This document shows, piece by piece, positions 25,201-34,045 of a stretch of 64,000 bases of DNA; the stretch's first letter is position 1, and the number at the start of each line of letters is the position of its first letter. Position numbers and translations under genes: made by a program. The DNA lies in the NCBI RefSeq assembly GCF_048771995.1, contig NC_133024.1:4531001-4595000 (forward strand). Direction: 5' to 3'. This DNA is from Taeniopygia guttata. Lineage: Eukaryota; Chordata; Aves; Passeriformes; Estrildidae. Under the pieces are notes generated by a model, which saw only the letters and a list, made by a program, of their open reading frames with translations, was not told the DNA's origin and made no database searches.

Positions 25201-28200
25201 GCATATTCCAGACATACAGAAGCTTCCATGCATCCAGGTGTGTTGGTGTCTGCTTCCAGATAGAGGGATCTGGGATTTATGGGCTTTAAAGCTGTTTTGG
25301 AAAGAAGCATGAGATTTCCTGTCTCCCATGGTTGGCTTGGTGCTGACTGCAGAGACAAACAATCCTTGGAGGCCAAAATACACCAAGAAGCAGATCAAAA
25401 AGGGCACTTTCCAGCTATCTAGAACAGGAAAGCACAGCACACATAAGTCTCCCCCAATACTTCATTGCCAACATGAAGAAATCTGGGCTATTGTATCTGC
25501 TCTGAATTCCCACAGCCACAGGTCAATTCAAACTCAATAACCAGCAACAAAACTTTCACTGAAACACAGTCCTGGAAAGTTTGGTCATTTAGGAGAAAAT
25601 ATTAAAGGGGACATTTACACGATAAAAGTCTTTTTATCCTAAAAACCCTAGGTGTTTGTAACTCAGATACACACAGACAAATGCAGACTCAACATCATAT
25701 AAACCTAAAGCAATGAAAATAAATATAATTATAAATCATCTCCCAATCCTGTCTCCAACCTGCTCCCACTATTACTGCTGAAGATGTGTCACAGCTGTTC
25801 AGGACTCAGATAAGGTACCTGATGGCTAATGGCCAGAAGCCAATGATATGACTCTTCTGCCCACCCTACAAAGCATTCAGACATCCCTTGAGCCTCAGTC
25901 ATGACACTCACAACTATTCTGTGAGAGAAGATTCTTCAACAGGTACAACATAAAGGCCCACCTCCTCCACACAGTCCTTTTCAGTGATCTGATGTTCCAG
26001 GTAAGCAAAGCCTGACACACTGCAGAGGGATTTTTTACCCAGTCTCTGAATTCAAATGCATTCTCTGAATTCTTGGAATGAATACTTGAGCCAGGAAGCA
26101 AACAAAAGACTGGGGGACTGTACCCACAGTCCACCCCCCAAACTGGAGAGAATTGAAAGAGTTACAGCTAGGAGAGACCTTAAAGCTCATCTTGCTCCTA
26201 CTCCCTCCGATGGGCAGGAACACCTTCTGCTAGACCAGGTGCTCCAAGCCCTGTCCAACCTGGCCTTGAACACTTCCAGGGACAAGGATGGGGGAAGTTT
26301 TGCTCAATGAGCTGTGCTGCTTACAAACCAGAGAGAAGAGACAAATACAGTCTGGAGGAGGCAGAACTGTGTGAGTCAGAACCAAGATGAATGGTGCTGC
26401 TTGAAAATGGAGAGATCACTGTTTGGGGCAATCAAGCCTGACTTAGCTGTCTCTGCATCTCCTCCACTTAACAATCAGCTTGGAGAGAGCAGACTCAGCT
26501 GAAGCAACTGCATGGAGCCTCCTGCCCTACTGCCACATCTGTCTGGATCTCTGTGAGAGCAGGAGAGTATCTGGTCAGCTCCAGATCTCATTACCACACA
26601 GATTTGAGTAGCAGCCTGCTGTTAGGAATGAGGATGATAACAGCCATCTGACACATGCTCTGTGTCTCCATGAGTCACAGCTGCACAGGGCTGAGGAAAA
26701 CACTGCTCCATCACGGTTATCTGGTGAGAAAACTGCTGAAGGCCTGTGCTTTTTGGGGTGGCTTACTAAGAAACAAAGTTGGAACACAAAGACTCAATAT
26801 TAATACTGAATATCAACACAAGTGGGAATGAGGTGGGCATTTTTTATGCCTTTGCTTCTTGCTTTCCCTCCAGATGCACAGAACAACTGAGGCTGAAGGA
26901 AATTAAACTATCTACATCAATTGGGTATTACATTTTGTGCTGGCTAACAGCATGAAGGGCTTGCCACATTCTCCAAAGGGCATGCTCTCAGAAGTTAGCA
27001 TGTCCTTTCAGCTCAGTGAAGAATTCAGCCTGGTTCCCTGCATTCAACAAGTGGTCAGAGATGAGAAAACTTGGCTGGAAGCTCAGAGGAGCCAGAGATG
27101 GTAGAGGCAAGCCTACAGCAGAGGGGCTGGATTCAGCCTGTGGATATGCATTCTTCCCTCAGCAATACAAACATGTATTCTGGTGAGGTCTGTCTGCTAT
27201 GCCTGAAAGGCCTGTTCCTTTTCAGAATTAAAAATCACTGCTTGGAATAATCACAGAATCATTCAAGGGTTGGGAGAAACCTTAAAGTTCCACTAGTTCT
27301 AACCTCCTCTGCCATGGGAAGGGACACCTTCCACTTGACCTGGTTGCTCCAAGACCCATCCAACCTGGCCTTGATCACTTCCAGGGATGGGGCAGCCAGT
27401 TTCTCTGGCCAGCCTGTGCCAGGGACTCCCAACCCTCATGGGGAAGAATTTTTTTCCCCATAACTCATCTAACTCTGCCCTCCATCAGTTTGAAGCCATC
27501 CCTGTCACTCCATGCCCTTGGAGTCCCTCTTCAGCTGTCATGGAGCCGCTTTAGGCACTGGCAGGGGCTTCAAGGTCTCTCAGGAGCCTTCTCTTCTTCA
27601 TGTAAACACCCCAGCTCTCCCTGCCTGTCTCCAGAACAGAGGGGCTCCAATCCTTGGAGCACCTCCATGGCTTCCTCTGGGCTCACTCCAGCAGCTCCAC
27701 ATGATGAGAGCCCCAGAGCTAGAATCAGTACTTTAGGTGGGATCTCATTATCTTCTTGGTATCTCCCACTCTCTCTCACACAGCCATTTTCTACACTTTA
27801 GACTAAGATTTTATTACCTAGTAACTGTATTCTGGTGTCTTCATGTGCAGAGGGCCATGACTAGCTGTCAGCTGAAGGCACCTGGGAAAGGTCAGCACCC
27901 CACTTCAAACAAGCTGTACAAGAAATACCAGCACAGCCTCCCCTCTCCTGACACCCCAGGGGACAGTGCAGGCAGAGGACAGCAGTGTGGCAGGAGGACA
28001 GGTAATAATTCCACAGATGGTTGCTCAGCTAGATTGTCACACTCCCACTCCATCAAAGCTCAATTTGGACTTTACCCCTTGCAGGTGGAGAGAGCATTGA
28101 AGGCAAGACTGTGTCTCCTCTGTCAGCTCTGCAGTAGGTTTGGTAATCTCAGGCTGTGGAAGCTTGTTGTAAAGAGATTCATGGAATCAGAGTGGTTGAG

Positions 28201-31200
28201 GTGGGAAGGAACTTCTGGAGATCACCTTGTCCTACCTTCTCCTTAAGCAGATTCACCCAGAGCAGGCTGCAAAGGATTGTGTCCAATCTGGGTTTGAATA
28301 TCCCCGAGAAAGAAGATTCCAGTGGTCTGTCACACTCACAGTACAAAGTTCTTTCTCATATTGAGACAGAACTTCCTGTGCACCAGTTTTTCCTGATGCC
28401 TCTTGTCCCATTGCTAGGACCTACTGAGCAGAACCTGGTCAATCCTCCTGACAACCTCCCTGCAGGCACTGACAGACAAAGATGTGTTCCCCCCTCGAGT
28501 TGTCTCTTCTTGAGGCTGAACAGCTCCATCTCCCTCAGCTTTTCCTTGTAAGAGGGATGCCTCAGTCTCTTCATCATGTTTGAGGCAGAAACTCCCTGCA
28601 ACAGGGAGAGTCAGTAGTTTTCACTATTTAAGCAAAAAACATGTGCCAAGCAGAGTTAGGCACAAAGTTTCAAACAGTGAAAGGGATGCCAGCCCCACAG
28701 GGAACAGGATGGGAAGGAAGGCCCTGGAGAGTCTTTGCAGAGGGATCTGGACAGGCTGGCTCGATGGGTTGAGGCCACTCTATGAGGTTCAATAAGGTCA
28801 AGTGCTGGGTCCTGCACCTGGGTCACCACAACCCTGTGCAGATATACAAGCTGAGAGCAGAGTAGCTGAAAAGTGCACAGCAGGAAAGGCCCTGGGGGTG
28901 CTGACTGACAGCAGCTGAACATAAGCAAGGTCTGCCCAAGTGGGCAAAAATGCAAATGGTACCCTGAATCATATCAGCTACAGTGTGGCCAGCAAACCTA
29001 AGGCAGATCCTTGTTCCCTTGCACTGGGCATGGATTAGGTACCTCAAATCCTGTGTGCAGTGCTAGGCTCCTCATGACCAGAAAGACTTTGAGGTGCTGG
29101 ATAGGTCCAGAGAAGGACAGTGAAGCTGCTGAAGGGTCTGGACCAAAGGGGCTAATGAGGAGTGGCTCAGGGAGCTGGGGGGACAGCCTGGAGAAAAGGA
29201 GGCTCGGGGGAACCTTCTCACTGTGTACAACTGTCTGAAAGGAGGGTGTAGCCAGGTGGGGGTCAGGTTATTCTCACAGGTAGAAAATGACTTTACAATC
29301 GGAAACAGCCTCAAATTGTGTGGGAGGTTTAGGTTGGATGTTTGGGAAAATTTATTCATTGAAAAGGTCATCAAGACCTGGTGCAGGCTGCTCAGGGCAG
29401 TGGTGGAGCCACTGTCCCTGGAAGGATTTAACAGACATGTAGATGTGGCACTTGGAGACACAGTTTAGTGGTGAGTTTGGCAGTGCTGGGGGAATGGTTG
29501 GACTCAATGATCTCAGAGGGCTTTTCCAAACCAAATGATTCTGTGACAGATCTGACAGAGCACGGAAACAAAGGGAGAAGCTGCAGACGTGCAGCCCAGC
29601 AGGATGGTGCACAGCCACCAGCCCTACCCTGACCAGCTGGAACACAGAGCATCCCTCTTGCTGGTCTGCCTGACCAGGCTCACAAATCACTCAGACATCC
29701 CTAAACATCAGCTTCCTGCAATTACAAGCAGCAGAACACATGTGCCAATTAGCTGCACACCAATATCCTCTTTGGCCCTTGATCTAGGCCAGATCTCAGC
29801 CCTGGGGTGCAGCAGAGCCAGGTGCTTCATCCAAGATCCTGGAAACTGGAACATCCCCTGGCTGCAGGCCAACAGGGCTCTCCCCTCCCTCTGCTCTTCT
29901 TCACCCATCCTTCTCTTCCCTTTGCTTCTACACAGAGATGGCAGTTCCTACCTCCCCAAGTGCCTGTGCTGGGTGGGACATCTCAGCCAGAGACAGAAAC
30001 ACATGTGTGGTGTACACAGGAGAGCAGCAATGTCTCTTCTCATCCTACACAAGCTGCCAGGCTGCCAAAAGTCTGAATTCTATACAGACTGGGGGCAGCA
30101 CTTGGGACCTGGGAGACCTCTGGCATTATGAGACAGACCAGGTAGGTGTGCCAGGATCTGTTCAAGAAGCAGCTCCAAGGTTCTCACACTTCTCTTCCCA
30201 CTTTATGGGAGACTTGCTTTCAGTCCCAGAGCTTGTCCCCAGTACTGGGTGGAGCAATTGGTCAGTTACATGCCACTGCTGCTCACAAACCATCCTGGGA
30301 ACCTCTGAGTCCCTCCCTGGAGGTTTGGCTGCAGAAGAACATGCCTCCTGGGGACTACTCAGGAGCTGAGCCTAAGAAACTGGCCCTTTGTTACCACCTC
30401 AGGGAATGCAATGCTGCCAGATTAAAGGTGCCATGGCACCACCCCAGTGAGGTGGGCACAGCCGACTGTGACAAAAAGCCTGCTGCCATGGGACAGGAGC
30501 TCTGGAGATGCTCCACTCCCTAAGAGCTATACCTTTGGTCACCCAATCACTCACTTCCCTGACTTCCTGGGCTGGGTGGAGCTCTGTCCTCTGCTCTTTG
30601 TGGGACAAAAGGCCCCTGGAGAACTGCTGGCTCAGGCTGAGGAACCCACAAAGGCTGTTTGTTCAGAGACAGACCCCAAGAGATGAGCCTCTGCAGTGTG
30701 CTGCTCACAGGGGTACATTCCCATCCGCACGGTACGGCCTCACACTGTCCTCTCTCAGCACAAGGATCTGTGATTCACCTCCTGCTCAACAAGTAAGGGT
30801 GCTCCCCATCCCTCCCCACCCACTCTGGATCTGATAGGGTGAGGGGAGCACCACATGGGGGCTGGGAGCAGCCAGCCCCTTCCTTCCCCATGTGCTGAGA
30901 GGGTTTTCCTGCACTCCCAGCACTTGGCACACTGCTCTCATGTCTCAGAACCCTGCTCACCTGTTGACTTCTGAAACGTTGTTAATCCTTGCAGCTTCCA
31001 GAAGAGCATCCTCTGAAATGCAGAAAGAAGGGAGGAGGGAGTTAGCATGGAGAACACACATGGACAGCCTAACCTGGAAAGTGCAGGGGCTGCTGCTGCT
31101 CAGAGCTCTCACTGCCCACCCCAGTGTAAACAGGTTACCTAAAATCTGCTCCATGTCTTGGTGGCTGACTCCAGTCCCCCATCACACCCCCTGAGAACAG

Positions 31201-32477
31201 GGTGCTGTGGGATGCAGCAGGCATCCCAAGGCAGTGGACACTGTCACCCCAAGGTGTCAGCCTCAGCTAGAGGTTTCTAGACACCACAGAAGTGTTCCTA
31301 CCACAGAGTCAGAATGACACCCCCTGGCTAGAGAAGGGAAGAGCAGCACCCAGCTCTGGGAGATGGGATAAGCAACGGGTTGGGCTGGGAGGGACCTAAA
31401 AGCTTATCTCATTCCACCTCTCTGCCATGAGAAGGGACTCTTTCTACCAGACCACATTGCTCCCAGCCTCGTCCATGAACACTTCCAAGGCACAGGGCAG
31501 CCACAGTTTCTCTGGGGAGCCTGTGTCAGGCCCTCACCAAACCTAACAGGCAAGGATTTCTTCCCAGTATTTCATCTAAGCCTGCCCTCAGGGTCAGAAG
31601 AAGCCACTCAGTTGGAAACCACTGCCCCTTATCCTGTCTCTGCAGACCCATGTCCAAAGTTTCTCTCCAGCTCTCCTGAAGCACTTTATGCACTAAAGCA
31701 TTAAGGATAACTCCTTCCCTGGACAGCTTCCCAGCTTACAGCCAGCAGGTAGGTTCCATCCCCAAGGAGGGACCCCACATCCATCCCCTCCCAAAGCGCA
31801 CAAGACTGTGTGTCCTGCACCCCACTCCTCCCGCCCTGGGGCCGGCCCCAGCAGCGATAGTCACCCTTGGACAGGCGGTCCCGCAGGTAGCAGTAAGCCA
31901 GCGCAGCGATGAGGGCAGGCAGCCCTGCTCCAGGGGAGCAGCTCCCAGCTCCACTCTGACTCCTGCCGGGATCTCCCGCATGACAGCAGCGCTGCTCTGC
32001 ACCTGAGGGCCGTGGCGTCGGCTCTCTGAGGGATGCCATAAGGCTGCACGATGTCGCTGGCACAAGGCAGACAGTGCTGGTGGCAAGCGGCCGGGGGGGA
32101 TGCAGTGGGGGCAGGCGTGGAGCAGGCAGCCGTGGCCTGTCGGTGGAGGTGCCCTTCAGGCCTGGCCCATTAACTAAGGGAGAGCCCCCCGGGGCTGGCC
32201 CGGTGTCCCCGGGGAGCGGCCCCGCCATCAGGGCTGCCTTGCCCGGGCCGCTCGGGCGCTCCCTGCCGGCAGCGGGCCGCCATGACAGCCTCACGCATGG
32301 CGGCACCGCGAGCCCACCGCGCCCCCCGGCGGCCAACACCAGCCGAGCGGCCCCGGCCCCCTCAGCCACGGCCGCCGCAGTCCCGTGGGTCGCAGGTGAC
32401 AGCGACCACCGTGGCCGCGCTCGGAGGAGCCGCGCCAGCCCCTGTGGCAGCGGGCAGAACGCCAGAGACGCCAGCAT
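1896..32477 (-). CDS. CLPB: CLPB (SKD3), 5' part of the gene, five coding exons
   Basis: Mitochondrial intermembrane-space AAA+ disaggregase that keeps proteins soluble (known for the family). The window shows only the first 328 codons. They hold a 204-residue presequence exon with an arginine-rich start and a hydrophobic segment, followed by ankyrin repeats. Diagnostic blocks are [58 protein letters not shown] and [16 protein letters not shown], all close to human CLPB. Reading frames join in phase across every intron: phase 1, 2, 2, 1, 1. The exons for the third-repeat continuation, linker and C-terminal ATPase (Walker A/B) were not found in 1-1895, so they should lie to the left. The start ATG at 32477 opens MLASLAF, matching human MLGSLVL. 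The gene is divergent from STARD10, and its promoter lies in a CpG-rich stretch. It looks intact. Confidence 0.95.
2358..2567 (-). mobile_element. CR1 LINE fragment
   Basis: Reverse CR1: ACCTTAAAGCTCATCTGGTT, then CACTTCCAGGGATGGGGCAG. Confidence 0.9.
2805..2837 (+). repeat. A33 tract
   Basis: 33 uninterrupted A, a few bases before a plus-oriented CR1 piece. Confidence 0.9.
2848..2978 (+). mobile_element. CR1 LINE fragment, both ends cut
   Basis: CR1 middle part with TATTGGGAAGAAATTGTTCC and GGCACAGGTTGCCCAG; the 3' tail is missing. Confidence 0.8.
3480..4130. promoter_or_regulatory. Candidate conserved non-coding element in CLPB intron 4
   Basis: AT-rich, high-complexity sequence without repeats, with several AATAAA/TAATTA-like words. 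It resembles vertebrate conserved non-coding DNA in texture only. Confidence 0.25.
4430..4930 (+). mobile_element. CR1 LINE, second subfamily
   Basis: CR1 type with GTCCAGAGAAGGGCAACAGA and end TTAGTGGTGGCCTCAGCAGTG; the tail is ATTCTATTCTATGA. Confidence 0.85.
5465..5566 (+). mobile_element. CR1 LINE 3' end
   Basis: Last 100 bp of CR1, with CATGGCAGGGGGTTGGACTG and ATTCTATGATTC. Confidence 0.85.
6164..6267 (-). CDS. CLPB: CLPB coding exon 4 (ankyrin repeat)
   Basis: A 104-nt exon encodes [20 protein letters not shown] and then [15 protein letters not shown]. It is nearly identical to the human ankyrin repeat ending [24 protein letters not shown]. The acceptor is TGACAG and the donor GTAAGA. 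It ends in phase 1, which permits direct joining to the exon at 1896-2024. Confidence 0.96.
6745..7174 (+). mobile_element. CR1 LINE, 3' part
   Basis: From the GGAGCACCTCTGC region to a GATTCTATGA tail; it abuts a minus-oriented CR1 piece. Confidence 0.9.
7186..7480 (-). mobile_element. CR1 LINE, internal piece
   Basis: Reverse CR1 from CCTTCTCCAGGCTGAAC to the GGGGTTTCATCGGAATGGAG region; the 3' tail is missing. Confidence 0.75.
8004..8085 (-). mobile_element. CR1 LINE 3' end, interrupted
   Basis: AGAATCATGGAATTGTTTAA and GAGTCCAACTGTTTCCCC; continues after the insertion at 8086-8567. Confidence 0.8.
8086..8567. mobile_element. LTR-like insertion (482 bp) splitting a CR1 copy
   Basis: AT-rich sequence with TGGTACC...GCATCA ends interrupts a CR1 whose parts are 8004-8085 and about 8568-8797. 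The flanking duplication appears decayed, suggesting an old insertion. The family is not assigned. Confidence 0.4.
8568..8797 (-). mobile_element. CR1 LINE, continuation of the 8004 copy
   Basis: CCTTCAGGAACGGGAACTCC and TTCCCCAATATCCAACCTAA follow the 8004 piece in CR1 order. Confidence 0.8.
9060..9507 (-). mobile_element. CR1 LINE, 3' part
   Basis: ACCTTAAAGCTCATCTTATT to TCCAACAGGTTGACATCTTT; continuous. Confidence 0.9.
10223..10292 (-). mobile_element. CR1 LINE, short 3' piece
   Basis: CAGAATCATGGAATCATGG and CCAGGGATGGGGACTTCACC, with internal sequence missing. Confidence 0.65.
10736..10900 (+). mobile_element. CR1 LINE 3' end
   Basis: CTGGAAGTGTTCAAGGCCTG to GCCCTTCCAAACCCAAGCC. Confidence 0.85.
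11090..11290. promoter_or_regulatory. Candidate regulatory element with AP-1 site
   Basis: A perfect AP-1 site TGACTCA (11173-11179) and a 7-bp palindrome TATTCAT..ATGAATA (11132-11149) lie in a repeat-free AT-rich block. Confidence 0.25.
12980..13075 (+). mobile_element. CR1 LINE, internal piece
   Basis: CAGTGCTGCCTCCATCTCTG and AAGGATGTGAAGCTGCTGGA match CR1 upstream of the usual 3' pieces. Confidence 0.6.
13250..13700 (-). mobile_element. CR1 LINE, second subfamily
   Basis: TTTAGGTTGGAAAACCCCTT, then CCCTCCAGGGATGGTGACCC and a CTCCAGGCTGAGGC segment. Confidence 0.85.
14990..15246 (+). mobile_element. CR1 LINE 3' end
   Basis: AGAGAAGCTGTGGTAGCCCC to CAAGGTCCCTTCCAACCTG. Confidence 0.88.
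15606..15661 (-). mobile_element. CR1 LINE 3' end, very short
   Basis: AGAATCACAAAGGTGGGAAA and TTCACCAAGTCCAACAG only. Confidence 0.6.
15975..16540. promoter_or_regulatory. Candidate element with three TCF/LEF motifs
   Basis: ATCAAAG occurs at 16147-16153, 16242-16248 and 16409-16415, all on the plus strand. The block is free of repeats and lies just upstream, in plus-strand coordinates, of CLPB exon 3. Confidence 0.3.
16942..17028 (-). CDS. CLPB: CLPB coding exon 3 (ankyrin repeat)
   Basis: An 87-nt exon encodes [20 protein letters not shown] and then VAAISRNS, the first full ankyrin repeat with the GADVN and GWTALMVAA motifs. The acceptor is TTCCAG and the donor GTATGT. It is phase 2 at both ends. 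Confidence 0.95.
17718..17985 (-). mobile_element. CR1 LINE 3' end
   Basis: CATAGAATCACAGAAGGG, then CACTTCCAGGGAGGGGGCTG. Confidence 0.9.
18715..19100 (+). mobile_element. CR1 LINE, 3' part
   Basis: GTTCAACCTGAATAAGAGAA to a tail with decayed ATTCTATG units. Confidence 0.88.
19955..20168 (-). mobile_element. CR1 LINE 3' end, second subfamily
   Basis: TAGAATTATGGAATCATTTG to TGGACAACACTTTCTATGAA. Confidence 0.85.
21328..21530 (-). mobile_element. CR1 LINE 3' end
   Basis: GACCTTGAAGACCATCCAGT to TTCTTCCCAATATACAATCT. Confidence 0.85.
21650..21885 (+). mobile_element. CR1 LINE 3' end
   Basis: GATATTGGGAAGAAGTTCTT to GGTCCCTTCCAACCAAAGC; convergent with the copy at 21328. Confidence 0.88.
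22271..22298. repeat. T28 tract
   Basis: 28 uninterrupted T inside AT-rich, repeat-free intron. Confidence 0.9.
22660..22742 (+). mobile_element. CR1 LINE 3' tip
   Basis: GGAGTTGGACTGGACGACCT and GGGATTCTGTGATTC. Confidence 0.75.
22831..22849. repeat. T19 tract
   Basis: 19 uninterrupted T just before a plus-oriented CR1 piece. Confidence 0.9.
22865..23122 (+). mobile_element. CR1 LINE 3' end
   Basis: CAGCAGGGTTAGATTGAATA to CCCTGATTCTATGA; preceded by a T19 tract. Confidence 0.9.
23868..24176. repeat. GGGAA microsatellite, about 60 uninterrupted copies
   Basis: About 300 bp of perfect (GGGAA)n / (TTCCC)n, purine-only on the plus strand. It lies inside CLPB intron 2. All frames are open (KGREG / PFPSL repeats) and do not represent genes. 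Confidence 0.98.
24500..24652 (+). mobile_element. CR1 LINE 3' end
   Basis: AGCTGTAGCTGCCCCATGCT to AGTCCCCTCCAACCCAAATC. Confidence 0.85.
26160..26297 (-). mobile_element. CR1 LINE 3' end
   Basis: GACCTTAAAGCTCATCTTGC to TTGAACACTTCCAGGGACAA. Confidence 0.85.
27251..27750 (-). mobile_element. CR1 LINE, 3' part
   Basis: CACAGAATCATTCAAGGGTT, continuing through GCACTGGCAGGGGCTTCAAG to TTTAGGTGGGATCTCA. Confidence 0.9.
28175..28590 (-). mobile_element. CR1 LINE, third subfamily
   Basis: GGAAGGAACTTCTGGAGATC, GCAGATTCACCCAGAGCAGG and ACAGAACTTCCTGTGCACCA. Confidence 0.85.
28725..29552 (+). mobile_element. CR1 LINE, longest copy in the window
   Basis: About 830 bp from GCAGAGGGATCTGGACAGGC and GTGCTGGGTCCTGCACCTGG to a TTAGTGGTGAGTTTGGCAGT end. 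It reaches into the end of the reverse-transcriptase reading frame region but keeps no long frame. Confidence 0.88.
30961..31012 (-). CDS. CLPB: CLPB coding exon 2 (first ankyrin helix)
   Basis: A 52-nt exon encodes [18 protein letters not shown], close to human DAALLEAARANNMQEVSR. The acceptor is TTTCAG and the donor GTGAGC. The first codon is split with exon 1 (G/AG) and the last with exon 3 (AG/G). Confidence 0.95.
31013..31864 (-). other. CLPB: CLPB intron 1
   Basis: An 852-bp intron; a CR1 copy at 31381-31700 fills much of it. Nothing else was recognised. Confidence 0.8.
31381..31700 (-). mobile_element. CR1 LINE, 3' part, in CLPB intron 1
   Basis: GGACCTAAAAGCTTATCTCA to TTTCTCTCCAGCTCTCCTGA. 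Confidence 0.85.
31865..32477 (-). CDS. CLPB: CLPB coding exon 1 (presequence and hydrophobic segment)
   Basis: The exon has 613 nt, starts at ATG 32477 and ends before donor GTGACT (phase 1). The first 25 residues are Arg/Leu-rich with no acidic residue, as in a mitochondrial targeting sequence. Near the end is a hydrophobic run [16 protein letters not shown]. It lines up with the human segment that PARL cleaves at a Cys-Tyr bond, and the bird keeps Cys-Tyr. At 204 residues this part is longer than the roughly 135 of human; the extra length is low-complexity Pro/Gly/Ala/Arg sequence inside the CpG island. An internal start cannot be excluded, but the similarity of MLASLAF to human MLGSLVL favours this one. 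Confidence 0.9.
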
Positions 32478-32594
32478 GATCGCCTCGGCTCCTCCCGCTG
32501 CGCCGCTCGCACCTTACCCCCCCCCGCGTCGCTGAGGCCGGTAGACCAAGATGGCGGCTGCCGGAGCTTGATGCAGGAGCGCGCAAGGTATATC

Positions 32595-32606
32595 GGGAGA
32601 TGTAGT
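32595..32606 (-). promoter_or_regulatory. Second ZNF143-like site, inverted
   Basis: On the minus strand this reads ACTACATCTCCC, the core of the same promoter motif. It faces opposite to the 32646 site. The pair lies in the CLPB 5' region. Confidence 0.55.
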
Positions 32607-32645
32607 CCTCACCGCGCTCATGGGCGCGTTTTTCTGCAGCGGTGG

Positions 32646-32664
32646 ACTACAATCCCCAGAAGGC
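32646..32664 (+). promoter_or_regulatory. ZNF143/SBS-like site in CLPB promoter
   Basis: ACTACAATCCCCAGAAGGC is close to the known ZNF143/Staf consensus ACTACAAYTCCCAGAATGC. It lies about 170 bp upstream of the CLPB start codon. An inverted partner lies 40 bp closer to the gene. Confidence 0.7.
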
Positions 32665-32789
32665 GCCGCGGCGCGGCCTTCCCGGGGCACGCCGGGAAAG
32701 CGGCGGCGGCTGCGGGGCAGGCAGGGAAGCGGCTGGCGAGCTCCGGCAGGGGGCGCTGCACGGACGGGGCGCGCTCCGAGCACCGCACC

Positions 32790-33860
32790 CGCACCCCACA
32801 CAGACCACACACACCAAACATACCCCAAACACACCAAACACACACCAAACACATCCCTAACACAGCAAACGCACCCCCCTAACACACCAAACACACCCCA
32901 AACACACACCAAACGCACCCCAAACATACACCTAACACACCAAACACACCAAACACACCCCAAACACACCCCTAATACAGCAAACGCACCCCAAACACAC
33001 CCCTAACACAGCCCTAACACAGCAAACACACCCCTAACACACCAAACACCACATACACATCACACACACCAAACACACCCCTAACACAGCCCTAACACAC
33101 ACCTAACACAGCAAACGCACCCCAAACGCACCACAAACACACCACACACACCACACACACCCCCCACACACCCCAAACACACCCCTAACACAGCAAACAC
33201 ACTAAACACACACCAAACACACACCACACACACCCCTAACACACCAAACGCACCCCTAACACAGCAAACACGCCCCACACACACCCCACACACACCCCAA
33301 ACACCACACACACCAAACACACCCCTAACACAACAAACGCACCCCTAATGCACCCCAAACACCACACACACACCAAACACACCCCACACACACCACACAC
33401 ACCACACACACACCAAACACCACATACACATCAAACACACACACCAAACACACACACACACACCACACACACACCCTAAACACACCCTACACACTAAACA
33501 CACACCCCAAACACCACACTCATCCCAAACACACATCAAATACACCCCAAACACACCAAACACACACCTCAAACACCAAACACACACCAAACACACACCC
33601 CAAACACCACACTCACCCACCAAACACACACAACCCCCAAACACCGCACGCCCCAAACGCACCAAACACACACCCCAAACACCACACTCACCCCACACAC
33701 ATATCAAACACACACCAGCCACACTCACACCAAACACACACTGCACACACACACCAAACACACACCCACCCACCCACCAAACACACACCCCAAACACTGC
33801 ACACGCACTGCACAGACCCCACACACCGCACACATAGACACCCCTGCACTCACACATGCA
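32790..33860. repeat. A/C-only satellite between CLPB and STARD10
   Basis: About 1 kb built from variants of CCAAACACACC and CCCTAACACAGCAAACGCA. The plus strand is almost only A and C, with few T and very few G. Units are irregular, roughly 10-20 bp. Long stop-free minus-strand frames (Val/Cys/Trp/Gly-rich) are a by-product of the composition, not genes. Confidence 0.9.
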
Positions 33861-34045
33861 CGGACACACATGAGCACACACATGTACTCACATGCACACG
33901 TGTTTATTTATGCACAGGGGTGCACACAAACGTGTTCACTTGTGCACACGGGTATTTCTACATGTATGCATGCAATGCCACACGTGCACACGGGAGCTTG
34001 TGCACGCCTGCACACACGCATGCTCTCCTGTGCACACATCTCATT
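33860..34045. repeat. Alternating purine-pyrimidine (CA/TG-rich) stretch
   Basis: The satellite grades into CACACG, GTGCACAC and ATGCATGC mixtures with many short palindromes. The alternating pattern is the kind that favours Z-DNA. No gene was seen. Confidence 0.6.

Larger units (their letters stand above)
17029..30960 (-). other. CLPB: CLPB intron 2
   Basis: A 13.9-kb intron with about a dozen CR1 copies, a 300-bp GGGAA microsatellite at 23868-24176 and T tracts at 22271-22298 and 22831-22849. Nothing gene-like was recognised in 17030-17715, 17990-18710, 19105-19950, 20170-21325, 21890-22655, 23125-23865, 24180-24495, 24655-26155, 26300-27250, 27755-28175 or 29555-30960. The longer open frames there lack any recognisable domain. 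Confidence 0.7.
31830..32790. promoter_or_regulatory. CLPB: CpG-rich promoter and 5' region of CLPB
   Basis: Dense CpG and high GC begin inside CLPB exon 1 and run about 300 bp upstream of its start codon. There is no TATA box near the start codon. A YY1-type AAGATGGCGGC lies at about 32550, and two ZNF143-type sites lie at 32595-32606 and 32646-32664. This is a typical housekeeping promoter. It ends abruptly at the A/C satellite near 32790. Confidence 0.75.

Noticed and set aside
29589-30131. 180-codon plus-strand frame in CLPB intron 2
   Set aside because: No similarity recognised and codon content looks random; it begins at the edge of a CR1 copy.
32790-33860. Interstitial telomere repeat
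   Set aside because: CCCTAA words occur but never as consecutive hexamers; they are spaced by CACAGC and AAACACACC.
32514-33881. Val/Cys/Trp-rich minus-strand frames and Thr/Pro/His-rich plus-strand frames over the A/C satellite
   Set aside because: Products of the two-base composition; all frames are open and none resembles a protein family.
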